A stretch of DNA of 64,000 nucleotides from Macquaria australasica (Eukaryota > Chordata > Actinopteri > Centrarchiformes > Percichthyidae): NCBI GenBank assembly GCA_005408345.1, contig SEMN01000535.1, positions 295,791 through 359,790 of the forward strand, read 5' to 3'. Made by a program: the position numbers and the translations under genes. This document shows, piece by piece, positions 22,801 to 35,100 of this stretch (the first letter of the stretch is position 1; each line of letters starts with the position of its first letter). The notes beneath the pieces are model-generated. The model searched no databases, had not been told where the DNA came from, and saw only the letters and a program-made list of their open reading frames with translations.

Positions 22801-24420
22801 AATGATAGAAATAACAACAGCATAGAGGTTTTTTCTGAATGGGTTTTAAGGAGTACTTGGTTTAGTTTTGGATACTCGGTTTATTTTACTTTTATTTAAC
22901 AAGAAAACCTAACAGACTAGAGCAATAAGCGCACAGACAAAGTTTTTTCCATGTTGTTCTTTGGTTGTTGTTTTTTCTGCCCAACAATGTTTTACTAAAT
23001 AAACATTTCTATACAGTACCTACTGCATATATGACTATATAGATATAAATGTGTATACATTTATATAAATAGAATTTCTCTTTCTGTGTTTCCTTCCCAA
23101 GTTTAGAACCAGTCCTCCATGACCAGGTCACATCAAACCGGCCTGGTGGATGAGGGACTCTGGGGGACTGCAGGGTGCTGGTAGTGGGAACACGGCCTCA
23201 GTTATGAAAGACGCCATTGTCCTGTCTGGCTCGCCAACATAGAAAATGAATAAATCAAAGAGGAGAGATCAAGAGTGGAAGAGAGGAGGGGATGGGGGGG
23301 GGGCTATCTGACATCTGCATTTTTAAACTGGGCATTATGCTCTGGAGGAATGTTGTCATCATCCACCCTCAGCTGCTACAATGGTGAAGAGTTTTGCATT
23401 AAATTATAGCATGATCTGACCTCAGATCAGATCTACACCTCCTCTCGGCCCCTGCCATCATCCCTCGCATAAACAAATATCTTATCCAATATCGTATTAT
23501 CATCAAGTTTGTATCATAGCAATTCTTGTTTTAGTCATGCAACACCTATATATATAAAATAATTTAATTTATACAAAGTTTGTTAAGGAAAACCTGGCTA
23601 CAGCTGACATCAAACTGCTAACACACCCTTACATTTTATCTCCATCAGTCTGTAATGATCAATCACATGTGTCGCCCTGAGCCAGCTATTTTTGCTTCCA
23701 TATCAGGCTGTTGCACACGTCTCCACTTCTTTTGATTTGATTTAGGGTTTTGCTTTCAAATCTTTCCCTCAAACAGTCAAACACTTGTCATTCATGTTTC
23801 ATAATTCGGTTTTGGTGGGTTACGTATACAGTGAATCTGGTTTACATATTAGTGCTCCAACCCGAAAATAGATGGTCTTTTTCATTGGATAAAACTGACA
23901 AGACATGGATTCATTCATTCAGAATCCTGCTAACATAATCATCAGCAATCAACTGCCACAATATAACCTCAGGAAGTGGGACATTCCTGTCAAATGATCA
24001 AAGGCTAAACATGGCAACATGGACAGTTTCTTTTTCAGAATCAAGGTGTCCATGTGCCCACAACCCTGTCTCTTAGAAGTTTATAGCCAACAGCAAATAC
24101 GTTTTGAAGGAAATGTGATACTGGGCCAATTTCATTGGTGTCTGGTGTCAAAGTCCTGCACTCTGTATGTCTGCCATCCATCCCGACCACGTCACTGTGA
24201 CTGCTGGTGCTGGTGCGGTACATAAATATAGCGCTCCATTCTCTCCAAAAAAAACGTTGCCTCTGAACATAATCCAGGCAGCGATTATGTTCCCCTCCAC
24301 AACATAATTGGGAAAACAATGAAGTAATATAGAAACGTAATTTCTAGGAGACAGGGTTGGTGCCCACAGAGATGACTGGAACATCATGAACGTAGTTGGC
24401 AGGTAGGGACACAGATTCAG
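19817..24420. other. Intergenic, candidate non-coding regulatory block inside
   Basis: About 4.6 kb with no supportable gene. The part from 20000 to 20700 is strongly AT-rich with T runs. The block at 22070-22330 is the best-looking candidate for a conserved non-coding element (TTAGCTGTAA, GAATTAGTTATT, ATAATTATACTAATTT, AATTGCATTAGC). A small hairpin (TATAAATG/CATTTATA, 23044-23065) lies in an AT-rich patch. Confidence 0.5.
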
Positions 24421-24439
24421 TCATCAAGCTGTACTGTAT

Positions 24440-24810
24440 GATATGAAAGTATCAGAAGTGGGACAAAGTCATTTGTAAGTTTCAAATCAAGGCATGTACT
24501 GTAAGTCCCAAGTCCAAAGCAAGTCATTACTTGTCTGTCTGCTGCCAATCGCACCTTTCCCTCCTGAGTGCCGCAACATGATTGGCTGCTGTCAGAGTGA
24601 TTCAAAGTTTATCGGTTGTCAGTAAAATGAATAGTTGATTTGCTGCACACTTTTTTTTAAATCATCTATCAATTCATTCCAAGTCAAAAGACCAAGTCCA
24701 AATGAAGTCACGAGTCCTTTGTCTTTAAGTCAAGGTCAGGAGTCCTTAAGTCACCAGATTCGTGACTGGAAAAGTCCAAGTCATGTGACTCGAGTCTACA
24801 CGTCTGACAT
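24440..24810. repeat. AAGTC-rich dispersed repeat
   Basis: The stretch is punctuated by AAGTC, GAGTC and AGTCC words: TAAGTCCCAAGTCCAAAGCA, GACCAAGTCCAAATGAAGTC, CACGAGTCCTTTGTCTTTAA, AAAGTCCAAGTCATGTGACT, ending near CTCGAGTCTACACGTCTGAC. The two AAGTC-rich flanks surround a non-repetitive core (about 24540-24680). I recognise this layout as a common fish dispersed repeat of probable DNA-transposon origin, but cannot name the family. Confidence 0.5.
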
Positions 24811-25150
24811 GTGGAAATGTAAGGTCAAACAAGTGGTCATTTTTGTTTGTTTTGTTTTGGAAGATGCAGCGATGCCTCCTCATTATTGCACGTCCTTTCT
24901 TCTTAGACCGCATTATCGTCCTTCATTAACTGTGACGAGCCAGTTATCTATCATATTCAGAATCTGGTGTGGAGGCACGTGGGGTGGCCAGTCAGTAAAT
25001 CATTCAGCCAGTCAGCCAGCCTCTGCCTGACCTCTGCTCTCTTACAGCCGGTGCAGACTGGTATACTGGTGGATCCCAGTAACAGCAAGACAGCAGCTGG
25101 CTCCCTGACTCAGTTTAACACAGTGGCACTTTGCTGCTGCCTCACATCCC

Positions 25151-25152
<2 letters not shown>
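24811..25152. other. Intergenic, no gene seen
   Basis: About 340 bp between the AAGTC-rich repeat and the long GT tract. It contains short CAGTCAG-type direct repeats (about 24990-25020). The open frames that start here owe their length to the GT tract that follows. Confidence 0.45.

Positions 25153-25244
<92 letters not shown>
25153..25244. repeat. (GT)46 microsatellite
   Basis: An uninterrupted GT run of 92 bp, the longest pure dinucleotide tract in the window. Confidence 0.97.
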
Positions 25245-25247
<3 letters not shown>

Positions 25248-26421
25248 CGCATTAATGCTGTCTGCACAATGGCTGCCCTGTGTGACCCTGTGCATCTGTG
25301 TCTGCCCGGACAAGCTCTACTGTCCGGCTTGCCGATGGGTCCTCTCTTCAGCGTTGACAGCGCGCTACAGGTGCTCAACACATCTGACACTTCGCACAAC
25401 CAATCACACACACATCTGCTGAGGCACTGATAAGTTAAATTAAGATAGGACTCAAAGGAATACACTAACAAAATCAGCAAGGAACATAATAAATTGCTTT
25501 CAGTCGCTACTTTGAGAAGTGAGAGATGTTTTTTTTTCTTTGCGTCTGGCCACAAAATGCATTCATTATTTGACCAGGCCACAAGTTCACGACCAGACCT
25601 CTAGTCATTAATGAAAGTCTGTGTCTGGGGTGGGATTCTGAACAGTCATCACACTGTTTTTTCATCTAACACCCCCACCCCCCCAACATCTTTCAGTACC
25701 AAACACATCCTGCACATAATCAATGCTCTGTCCCACAGCAACCTCTGTTTGCTAACTCTGGACAAGCAAAAAAGTTAGTTGAAAGGAGCCATTTATAGAT
25801 GTTTTTGTAAGCTAAAAGGACATTTGTAATTCATTTGGTAACTTCTGAAACACAGTGCCACTCTGCAGTTGCAGTTGTTCATTTGTGCTTCAGTCTGCAG
25901 CTTTGCTGTTCAGCCCAGTTTAAATGCAAATTGGAATATAGGACATTTACCGGGCACAAGGAGAAAAAAGAACTCCAGTCCAGCTATGCACTAAACTATG
26001 CAAATAAATCATGTATGTTGGTGCCTGAGTTCTAGCTAACAAACCAATAGTGAGATCATCAGACTTGGTTTGCCCTACTAGCAAGCAGCGGCATGGTATG
26101 CAAATGCAGGCCAGGGGTTAACCAGTCAACAGGTGCACTTCCTCCTTCACCTAACTGGATATTTGCATTCGCTTCTAAGGAGGAACCATCGTGTGTGGCA
26201 CCTGTCGTACTGATCAGTCAGCGAAGTTTGTGGAATATTTGAAGTTATATCTCTTCCTCATTAACCTGTGAATCTGAGCCTTTCATGTGTTTTTACTAGA
26301 GCTGCTGCTGGGGAAACTCTTGCTATCATGTTTCTATGACTTAACCCCAGAAAAACACCTTTAGCAAACTTTAGCAGCCTCAGTAACAGAATCCGTCTCC
26401 CTGACTGAGCTCGATTTTCTC

Positions 26422-26423
<2 letters not shown>
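25245..26423. other. Intergenic, no gene seen
   Basis: About 1.2 kb between two long GT tracts. No coding exon was recognised. The frames that start or end here are extended by the GT tracts. Confidence 0.5.

Positions 26424-26502
<79 letters not shown>
26424..26502. repeat. (TG)39 microsatellite
   Basis: A pure TG run of 79 bp. Confidence 0.97.
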
Positions 26503-26506
<4 letters not shown>

Positions 26507-26988
26507 ACAGCTCTAGGTCCAGTAGGTCAGGTCACAGGACATGACAGTTGGCCAGTGGAGAGCAGCCTCAAGGCTAGTGTAAGTCCCCTCCACCCTCCGC
26601 CCACCGCTCTCTCTCTCTCTCTGGGTGGCCTGTGTTTACGAGCTCCAGGAGCAGGTCATCACTGTGCTGAGAACACGGCTGCTGCAGGGGGACTGTTACT
26701 GGGTCAGGCCTGGAGCAGCAACCGGGAATTTTTTTTTCCTTGCTGTGTGTACCCGTGCATGTCTTTACATGCGTGTGCACGCTCGCTTCTGTGTGTGTGT
26801 GTGTGTTGATTCGGACTTCCTGTGTGCAGCGGTGCGGGGGAGCAGAGTTGGGGGTGAGATGACCCTCGACCCTGACCACATGTCCTGGTCTGTCGGCTGA
26901 TCACCCACACTTCCGCCTGCAGGGCCTCTCTGCTCCTCTCTTGGGGCCTGAGAAATCTCCCGGCTCATCAGCGCTGTCATGTTGCAAC
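26503..26988. other. Intergenic, no gene seen
   Basis: Nearly 500 bp with short CT (about 26607-26623) and GT (about 26791-26806) runs. Overlapping frames on both strands are low-complexity and carry no domain. Confidence 0.45.
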
Positions 26989-27030
26989 CGCATCCTCATC
27001 CTCATCATCATCATCATCATCATCATCATA
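26989..27030. repeat. (CAT)n / (TCA)n trinucleotide repeat
   Basis: CATCCTCATCCTCATC passes into about nine perfect TCA triplets. Confidence 0.92.
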
Positions 27031-27411
27031 TAGTTTGTGTCGCACAGTTTTTATTTGACTTTCTTTTAAGTTCAGAGGCATGCTGGAGAAGTTGCTAGCC
27101 AATATGTTTGTGTCCTCGTCACTGACTTAACCCTGTTTTTTATGCACCAGTGTGTGTGGGTGAGACTACATTACTACCACTTATAAGGGCAAAAGTATAG
27201 TTTCCCTCAATTGACAAATTGCTCTTAAAGTTGAACTGGAATGTGGATTTTTCTCACTTTTTTGTGTAAGGAAATATAAACATAATTTTCCTTTTTTCAA
27301 AGCAGGATAAAATAGTTTTTTGACAAATTAGTGGAAACAGCATCTAAACTTCAGGCTTCTGGGTGGGTGGTTCCTTTTGGCAGCAGATGACATTTGAGGG
27401 TTTACAGTTTT

Positions 27412-27500
27412 ATTTGTAGAGCGTTTTTCAAGATACTCAAAGACACTTCACATGACAAGTTAAAAAACAGCCTAGATAAACACACTAAAAGCACAAGGTA
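27412..27500. repeat. Dispersed repeat fragment (TTTATTTGTAGAGCG... type)
   Basis: The segment TTTATTTGTAGAGCGTTTTT, CAAGATACTCAAAGACACTT and CACATGACAAG resembles a very common teleost dispersed repeat (tttatttatagagcgcttttcaagacactcaaagacgctttacat). Only this part is present and no target duplication was found. Confidence 0.4.
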
Positions 27501-27687
27501 GCACAGGACATTGCTGTGAAAGCGAGTTAGTCTAGCTTGCTAATCTTAGCACTAATTCCAAAAGACGTGAATGTTCGTTCGTGTTATTTCAACTCCTGCT
27601 GAGTCATTGGTAGCTCTCCCACACACTCAGTGCTGTGTTCTTCCCACTTTCATGGGACCCGTTGTGGTGAAGGCAAATGACCACACT

Positions 27688-28088
27688 GTCAAAACCATAG
27701 ACGGATGGATGGGACATGGATGGGCCAAACTGAAAAGTCACGTCAAATACATTTTTCCCAAAGATGGTTTCTGTCAGTTCTTATCACGCTGATGTGTGTT
27801 CAAGTGTCAGTTTTTCTGATACATTTGTTTTTAATTGGTTATTTGATGCTTTAAAAACGGGGTGTCACGTCATGATTGACAACTGTGAGTGTGCTCGCGA
27901 TTGGCTCAGACGGCTGTACAGGCGTAAATTCGATACCGCGGATCACTACTGCGCAGACTCTGGCTCCAAATGACGTCACCAGCGCAAGATGGCATCTCGC
28001 GTATCTGGGGTATTTTGGCTTCATTTTTTTACAATGGGAGGAAGTGGAGACGCGTCGTCCATCTTTATATACAGTCTATAGTCAAAAC
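27688..28088. mobile_element. hAT-type MITE with 8-bp target-site duplication
   Basis: GTCAAAAC occurs at 27688-27695 and again at 28081-28088. Between them lies a 385-bp element that begins CATAGACGGATGG and ends TTATATACAGTCTATA. The ends are short inverted repeats sharing ATAGAC. An 8-bp duplication is the mark of the hAT superfamily. The right part (GCTTCATTTTTTTACAATGG, GGAGACGCGTCGTCCATC) resembles a high-copy teleost element. No transposase frame is present, so the copy is non-autonomous and would depend on an enzyme encoded elsewhere. Overlapping frames at 27764-28115 are not genes. Confidence 0.75.
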
Positions 28089-31000
28089 TCACAGCAACTG
28101 GTAGTCCTGGAATAAAGTACAGTCAAAGAGTAACGTACATGCTCAAATTAGGCTACAGGTGGGACAAAGCAACAGCCTTTGTGGCTGTTTGAACTGAAAT
28201 GATATTACAAACCATTTTTACTGCCAGCCTACACAGATATTAGATCAAATTATATAAAATTACCAGTAGCAACACTGTCATTTGGCGCCAATTTTGAAAA
28301 ACTAAATTTGAATTTCAGTTTGACTTTAAATTATCACAGTATAATTCACATTTTGTTTGCCAGGTTTCTGACCCTGTGCAGCCTTTTCAAACACAATCCA
28401 CCATGAGTACCTTGGTCACTGGTGACCTTTTAACCCCCGGCTTCCCTGGGAACACCACCATTCCTGTCCTCTCACTCACAGGGCAGTAGTCACCGGCCCA
28501 GGGCAAACCCACCACAAGGCTTTCTTTGACTACGCCTAATGAGAAGACTATGGTACAGGATTGAAACCAACATGGAGAGGTTTGCTTCCTTTACTCCGCT
28601 CCTTATCAGCCTGTGAATCGAAAATTATTCAATTATATACATGTCCTCTTCCCAAGGATTATGTCTACTCCCGGTAGTGCACACTATTCTACTAATGTGG
28701 TTAAATACAGTTAAATTATATAATCACAGAGGCTGCAATTAGTGCAGTATGCTTGTCCATAAAGGGGCCAGTATGTATGTTGGAGTGCACTCCCCTCCAA
28801 GATCCCAATTCTTGTAATTAAATGTAGGGGTCTGCGTTTTAGTTAATCGGATTTATTTTTACTGATTAGCCCTGGCATTGACTGATGGGTAAGACAGAAG
28901 TGGTGGTGTGTTGGTGGAGACAGAGAGGGGTCTGGCATAATGTGTACACATGCTATCCTGCTGCTGCTATTAAGCCCGTAAGAAACCATCCTGAAAGTCA
29001 AAGGTCAATAAACATACAATCAACCATAGAGCCTCACTTTACCATCAGCAACTGCATTTTAAACACACAACAAACACTAAAGGCAACTTGCTTTCATTCC
29101 TAAGTCAGTATTGCTTATGTGCGAAGCCAGCATTAGTCTGGTGTGTGTGAGTGTGTGTGTTTGCAGTGGCACTGGTTGTGTTTATTTTGTCAGGGGTGTC
29201 AGACAGATTAGCTGGTGTGTTACAGGTGCTATAAAAGTTGTTGCTTTGGACACGGCTCATGAACAGCATAATGACTCTAGGCTCATGTTAATCTCACTCC
29301 GCCTGGCTCCGTCTTGGGGTGCTGGCGTGTTTTGCTGCCGGGCTGGGCTCAGGGCTAGCAGGCAAACAGAGACGATGCAGAGAGGAGCAGAGCGTTCCAG
29401 CACTACGCCTACTGGCAGAGGCCGGGAAGCAGGCCAGAGAAGGAAAGAGGAACGCGTTTGTGACAACAAAGGTGCCGATTTGTTATCGAAGATCACTTTT
29501 CTTCTTTTCTTTATCTGCCGTCCTGTCATTTATCTTCAAATGCAGAAGATGAGGAGAGAGGAAAGATTTAATGCAGAGCAGAGAGGAGCCCAGGAATATG
29601 CAGGAGTAAAAAATAGGAGAAAAAGAGTGATGGAAAGCGTTCAGTCTCGCTTAGTGTGTTCTCTTCGGGGGGTTGTGGAGTCCATGCTGTTTATCTTGTT
29701 GGCCTTTAGGGGAAAGAGGAACAGAACATTCTGGATAGAGGGAACCGCATGGTCTGCACTTTATTTGTGGATGATCCTCAGCTCTTTGAAAGAGCATCAT
29801 GAGTCACAGATCTCTGTCTCTTGCTGTCACACCAGTTCGCTGGGGCATTTGTTTTTGCCCCAACCTGTCGCTTCTCCTTACTCTCAGGCTCAGTCTCCGC
29901 TGCTGCTGTCTGTTACCAATCCCTGGCTCATTCTTTACTTATCTTAGCTGCTTATTCCCGTTTCGATAATCTTAATAAAGCATAACGTGATGAGAGCATT
30001 TGAGAAAACCTGTACTTGCTTGGTTGGAGGACTGCCAAGCTGTCAGACATGGTTCTCCTATGAGGTAGTGCGTTGGCCCAGCCAGCAGACAGGCTGAAAA
30101 CTCAGGTGTAGTTTAGAACCGTAGTGTTTACGAGGCACTGCGCTGGTGTAATCCAAGTAATTGTTTATTACAGGCCCAAACCTATGTTATAAGTAATTAC
30201 TTTTGGGTGCCCTTGCCCTGTAAAAATCAGTTTTGTTTCCTGTCTGGGTGCCTAACACCACAATCTAAGCTCCTCCTTCCAAAATGTATATGTTTTACTA
30301 CACCTTGTGAATGATATTACATATAATTGTGGGTTTTCTGTGAGCAGCATAGTTGTAAAATACATGCTTATGCTATTAAGGATCATTAGAGCTTTGATGG
30401 CGCAGAGCTATTCCTCAGTGACACTCCATCGCCTGGGCCCATAAAACTCTGTGCCAAGCCAGTGGGGGAGGATTTTAAGTGTGGCATGGTGCTCTAATAG
30501 CCACTTCCTTAATCAGACGGCTGGACAAATTGTAATCATTAGCGCTGTAGTGAGCATAGTGCATGACATGGGTCTCGAAACTCATTAGAGTGAGTTAGCT
30601 GGAGTAGGGAGTGAGCGAAGCAGGAAGAGAAGGAAAGGAGGAAGGAGGAGGAGGGTGCTGTCACACACTCACCTGGGTCTGTTTGCAATCAGGCAGCTGA
30701 AGCAGGCAGTTCAATTAGGGCCTAACTGAGCACTGCACCAGCTTGCACCAGCAAGGCTTGCGTCATCTCAAACCACACATGAATGCAAGCGCTCCTCCGA
30801 CATACGTATGTGCGCGCACACACACACGTGTACGCAGTAGCCCACACAAACTGTGATTACAGTTACAACAGTCACACATGCGAACACGTACTCAGCGGGG
30901 CGCAGATACTGCTCACACTCTGATTCGCTCTGAAGCTTTGTTGTCCTTCTGTGCCATGAAGCTCATCGGTGACTGCAACAAAAAGCAGCGAGTTGCCAAA

Positions 31001-32100
31001 GCAGTGATACCTGTGAATCAAATGTGTCTCTGCTACTTTACTCTGGTGCATCATTCTTGGGACAATTTTGGGCCAGTTTGTCATCTGTTACTGTTCATAA
31101 AGTAACAAATAAATAGTCAGGAAACAGTCAAATAAACTGAGATCCTCATCCTGCCTTTTATTGTAACTGAGGACCCAAAAATCTGCACACTAAAGATAAT
31201 CTCTGCAAACACTGTCAAATAATAGTGTAGAGACAACTACACGCACAAATACTGTACAGAAAAGCGCAAAGACACGCGTGCACATCCACACAGCTGCACA
31301 TGCTTGAGCGAAGCTAGCATCTGTCCCAGATACATCCGTCAGTGCCTCCACATCTGTGCGCTCCAGCTCAGGCCTTTTGCTCCGGCCCCCACACCCCGCA
31401 CACGTTCCCCACAACTGGGCTTGGCCTCGTGCCACCCTCCCTTAGTCCTCCAGCTGAGTGATACGTGCGCTAACCTCAGACAGCTATACAGTCCTGTAGC
31501 CTATTTAAAGTATTCCTAAAGGGAATGTGATACGGTGGGTTTTATTTGAAACGTCTTTTTTGATTGAGGGGGAGATGTGGCACACTTACCATAATGGCAC
31601 TTTTAATGGCCCTAATGTGGAATGTCTTTTCACAGTAACACATGTTCAAAGCTTTTCTGGCATGCTCACTGAAGCAGAAAATGCCGCCCAGCGCACTATC
31701 CCTCATCTGTCTAAAACGTGACATTTCATTGTAACTTCCTCACGGACGGACATCAGTTGAGGGACATCATTGATGCTGGCTGATGAAAGCATTGCTTACA
31801 GACAGTGACTGACACAACATGTGCCATTGGAGGGCAGTTTTCATAGAAGTGCTTTAACTGTAATATGGCATGATTTTAGTTTTCATTTTGGGGGGAGTGT
31901 TGTCTTTTTAAAATGCTGTTGCTGTGGGTTTGACAGAGCCTGAGTTCAAAATCCTGTGATGATGTTGTTGTCTTGGCGTCTTCAGTGACAGCATCATCCC
32001 CCACCTTCACCCCTAACTTACCCCTGCCCCGAGGTCATTAGTCATAAGCACGGAGGGAAGGGAGGGAGGATTGTGAACAGCTCGGAGGGGACAGTGCAGA
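28089..32100. other. Intergenic; candidate regulatory blocks, no confirmed gene
   Basis: About 4 kb without a gene I can support. It includes a 278-codon open frame (29111-29947, plus) without any recognisable domain, an ACAAAG/CTTTGT inverted pair (28164-28182), and a quiet TAAT/ATTAG-bearing block at 30420-30740 that looks like a conserved non-coding element. Confidence 0.5.
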
Positions 32101-35100
32101 ATGGATTCTATTGTTAGCCCCACAGGCCAGAGGGTGCTGTCTCACCCGGGGAAGTATCGCCATTTGGACTACACTTGCAGCCAAGCGTGTTTTCTTGGGT
32201 GTCCATGTGCGCGTATGTCTATTTTTCTGTGAATGTGCAATGTGTGTGTGTTTGTCTGCAAGTGCATGTATGTGTTAATGTGCGTCTGCGCAAGACGTAT
32301 CGCCACAGCAACTGCTCCTTTTGGTTGTTCATTTCCATCTAGCATGTGATGTGACGCAGCCTGACACCACCACACGAGCATGTGAAGCCTGTCACAAGCT
32401 AATTTGTAAACTTGTTGTCTTCTATGACATATCATCACTGTTGCCTCTAAAGGTATTTCCATATGTTGGCTTCTCTGTGCAGCCCAGAGCATGTATTGCA
32501 TACATGTGTGGGTAGGTGGGTGGGTGCATACACCAGAGACGGCTTGTCCTAATCTGTATTTATGTACGTGCGGTCAAATTAATACAGATTACCATAATCG
32601 TATCTGGCTGTGACATGACATTGATTTCCGGCCAGCTCTCCTTCATACATCTCGGCAAACCCATTCCTCTTTCACTCCCCTTTGAATTGGGCCCAGATTG
32701 TAAAGGGTCTATCCAGTGAGTGAGCACACCTTGTTTCAGGAGACCTGGGCCAAGGGGAAAATCAGCCTTTAATAACTATGTAAGGGAAAAGACTCACCCT
32801 GCCAAAATGACAGCCGCCCTGTACACTGTTCAGCTGGCAAACAAACAGCCAGAGAAGGAGCGACAGGATTGGAATCCAAGCAAAAGTAAGAGTGATTTTC
32901 TCCCAGACCTCCTGTTGCAAAGAGACAGCATGTTAGAACGTGAGGAGAGGAGTGTGAAGAGGCTTAACTGAACCATCACATTCTCTCTCATCATTATCCT
33001 CCTCTGATGCATTGTACTTCTTAATAAAAAACATAACTATTTCTCTGCATTTATATTGGAACAAAACCATATGTACATTTGCATACTCTTTACTGTATCT
33101 CGACCTTAACAGTATGGGAAAAAAAATGTGACACGTTTGGTTTACCAACTGCTACAACCCCAGCTTGCGAGTGGTTACATTAACACTGTGACCCAGGCAT
33201 ATCTCTCTGTATGCCTGCCCTTTCCCTTGCTGTGCTTTACAGGGTGTTAGCAGTTGTATGTTTTGGTGTAAGCTGAGTCTTGAGTCTGAGCAGAGCGGAG
33301 CTTGGTAAGGAGGAGGCTCCCAGCATGTTGGAAACCACAGCACCACCGGCGCCAACTCCAATGAGACATGAGTTATAGCTCCGGCTTCCCCGAAATCAAA
33401 TAAATAATCTCTCCCTTATTTATTTACTTAGGCTCTCTTATTATGATTTGCAGCCTCTCAATTATTGTATAGTGGTAAAAAGGACTTGCTTGCTCTCTTG
33501 TCACGCTTTGCTTTCTCAAGACACATGCATACACACACATCACTGCTGATTTTCAGACACACACCTGTCACCTGTTTTTCCATTTATATTTCAGTCTGGA
33601 TATTTCATCATTAAGAAATTGCAGCAGGGCTATAATAGCGTAATATCTTTGTCAGAACATTTATGCAGCGGCAGGGTCTGCCATTCCTGCTCACCAGCAC
33701 CGACAGAAGCAAAAACATTCAACCAGTCTACCTATAAACACACACACACACACTCGAAATGAGTCCTTGGTAGCAACAGTGTCACAGCTATCAGAGCCTC
33801 TTGGCCATGTGTTGAGTGCAATAATGGTAAAGGCAACGACAGGCTCAGCCCATACTCTCAATTAGGCTTCCCAAGTGCTAGGTGTGGAAAGGTGTCTGGC
33901 AAAGCGCCTGACCGCAGCACTCAAAGAGCACTTTGTCTGCGCACCTCACACCCACCGTACCTGCTCATGTTGTGGAAACAGCCCAACGTTGTCACACAGT
34001 TGATTTAATAAAATTGGATCCCCAAAATGAGACTTCTAGTGTTTCAGGGGTGCAATAGTCGTAATGGAAACACATGCAATCCACCACCACCCCGCCCTCC
34101 CTTTGGCTTTACAGGCATCCTTCCAGAGTGAGAATGAGCAGGGGAGACCCGGGGTAAACGGATACTTCCCCACTGTGAGCCCAGTAGTCTGGGTATGGGC
34201 AAAAGTAACCCCACGTCCATCACAAGCTCATATCTAGCCACAAGCCTGGCTTCTGCTGCAGCTCATAGACTTGTTAAATGATGATTGCAAAAACAGAAAC
34301 AGTCGAAAGGGAAAATAAAGGTAGCGCCAGTGGGGTTGAGGTGTTGCTGTGGTTTTGTAAGTTGGTTTTGGGATCTGTGGGAAGCCTGCTTAGTCTCCTG
34401 TAGCTCAGGCTAGTGCATGATGTTTCAGGATAGGTGTTTACAGGAGTGCCATTTAATAATCACCTCAGTAACAAACTGGACTTTCTGGACTTACATGGAT
34501 GCAAAGGAGCTCAGTTTTTACAGTATATCGTCCAGTGTTTGGCCAAATGCTGGGAATGCAGGAGGATGATGAAATCGCGAAAAAGGGCTGGCAGTATTGG
34601 AGGGCTGAGCTTGGAAACCATGGAGGCAGCAACCGAGCCAAGAAACTGATGTCTTGGGGGAAAAAATTGACATTGATGACGTATTATTAAAGGCCCAAAA
34701 GCATGACAGGAAGTTAGAAATGGCAGCTATAGTCTCTGCAGCCACAGTATTGGGCTTTGGGTAAACAGGTAAACACCCTGGTGGCGCATGTATTTGTTTA
34801 CCCGCAGTGTGTGTTGACACATAGATATTGCCAGGGGACTCTCAGGACAGGGTGGGGTGTTAAAGGTGTGTGTATAAGTCTATGTGTGTAGTGTGGTGTG
34901 GTGGGTTTCCAGACTCCTTAAAGAGCACACATTGTGGTTAGCAACTGGGCGTGACAGAGGCCCCTTATTGATATACAAGGAAAGCGACCCTTAACTGGTG
35001 GCAAGGCATTTTACTGATAACTACAGGTGATTAAGATCACATCACATGTTTCTCTTTACATGCTCAAAACAACATCATTTGTAGATCAGTTAAACCAAAA

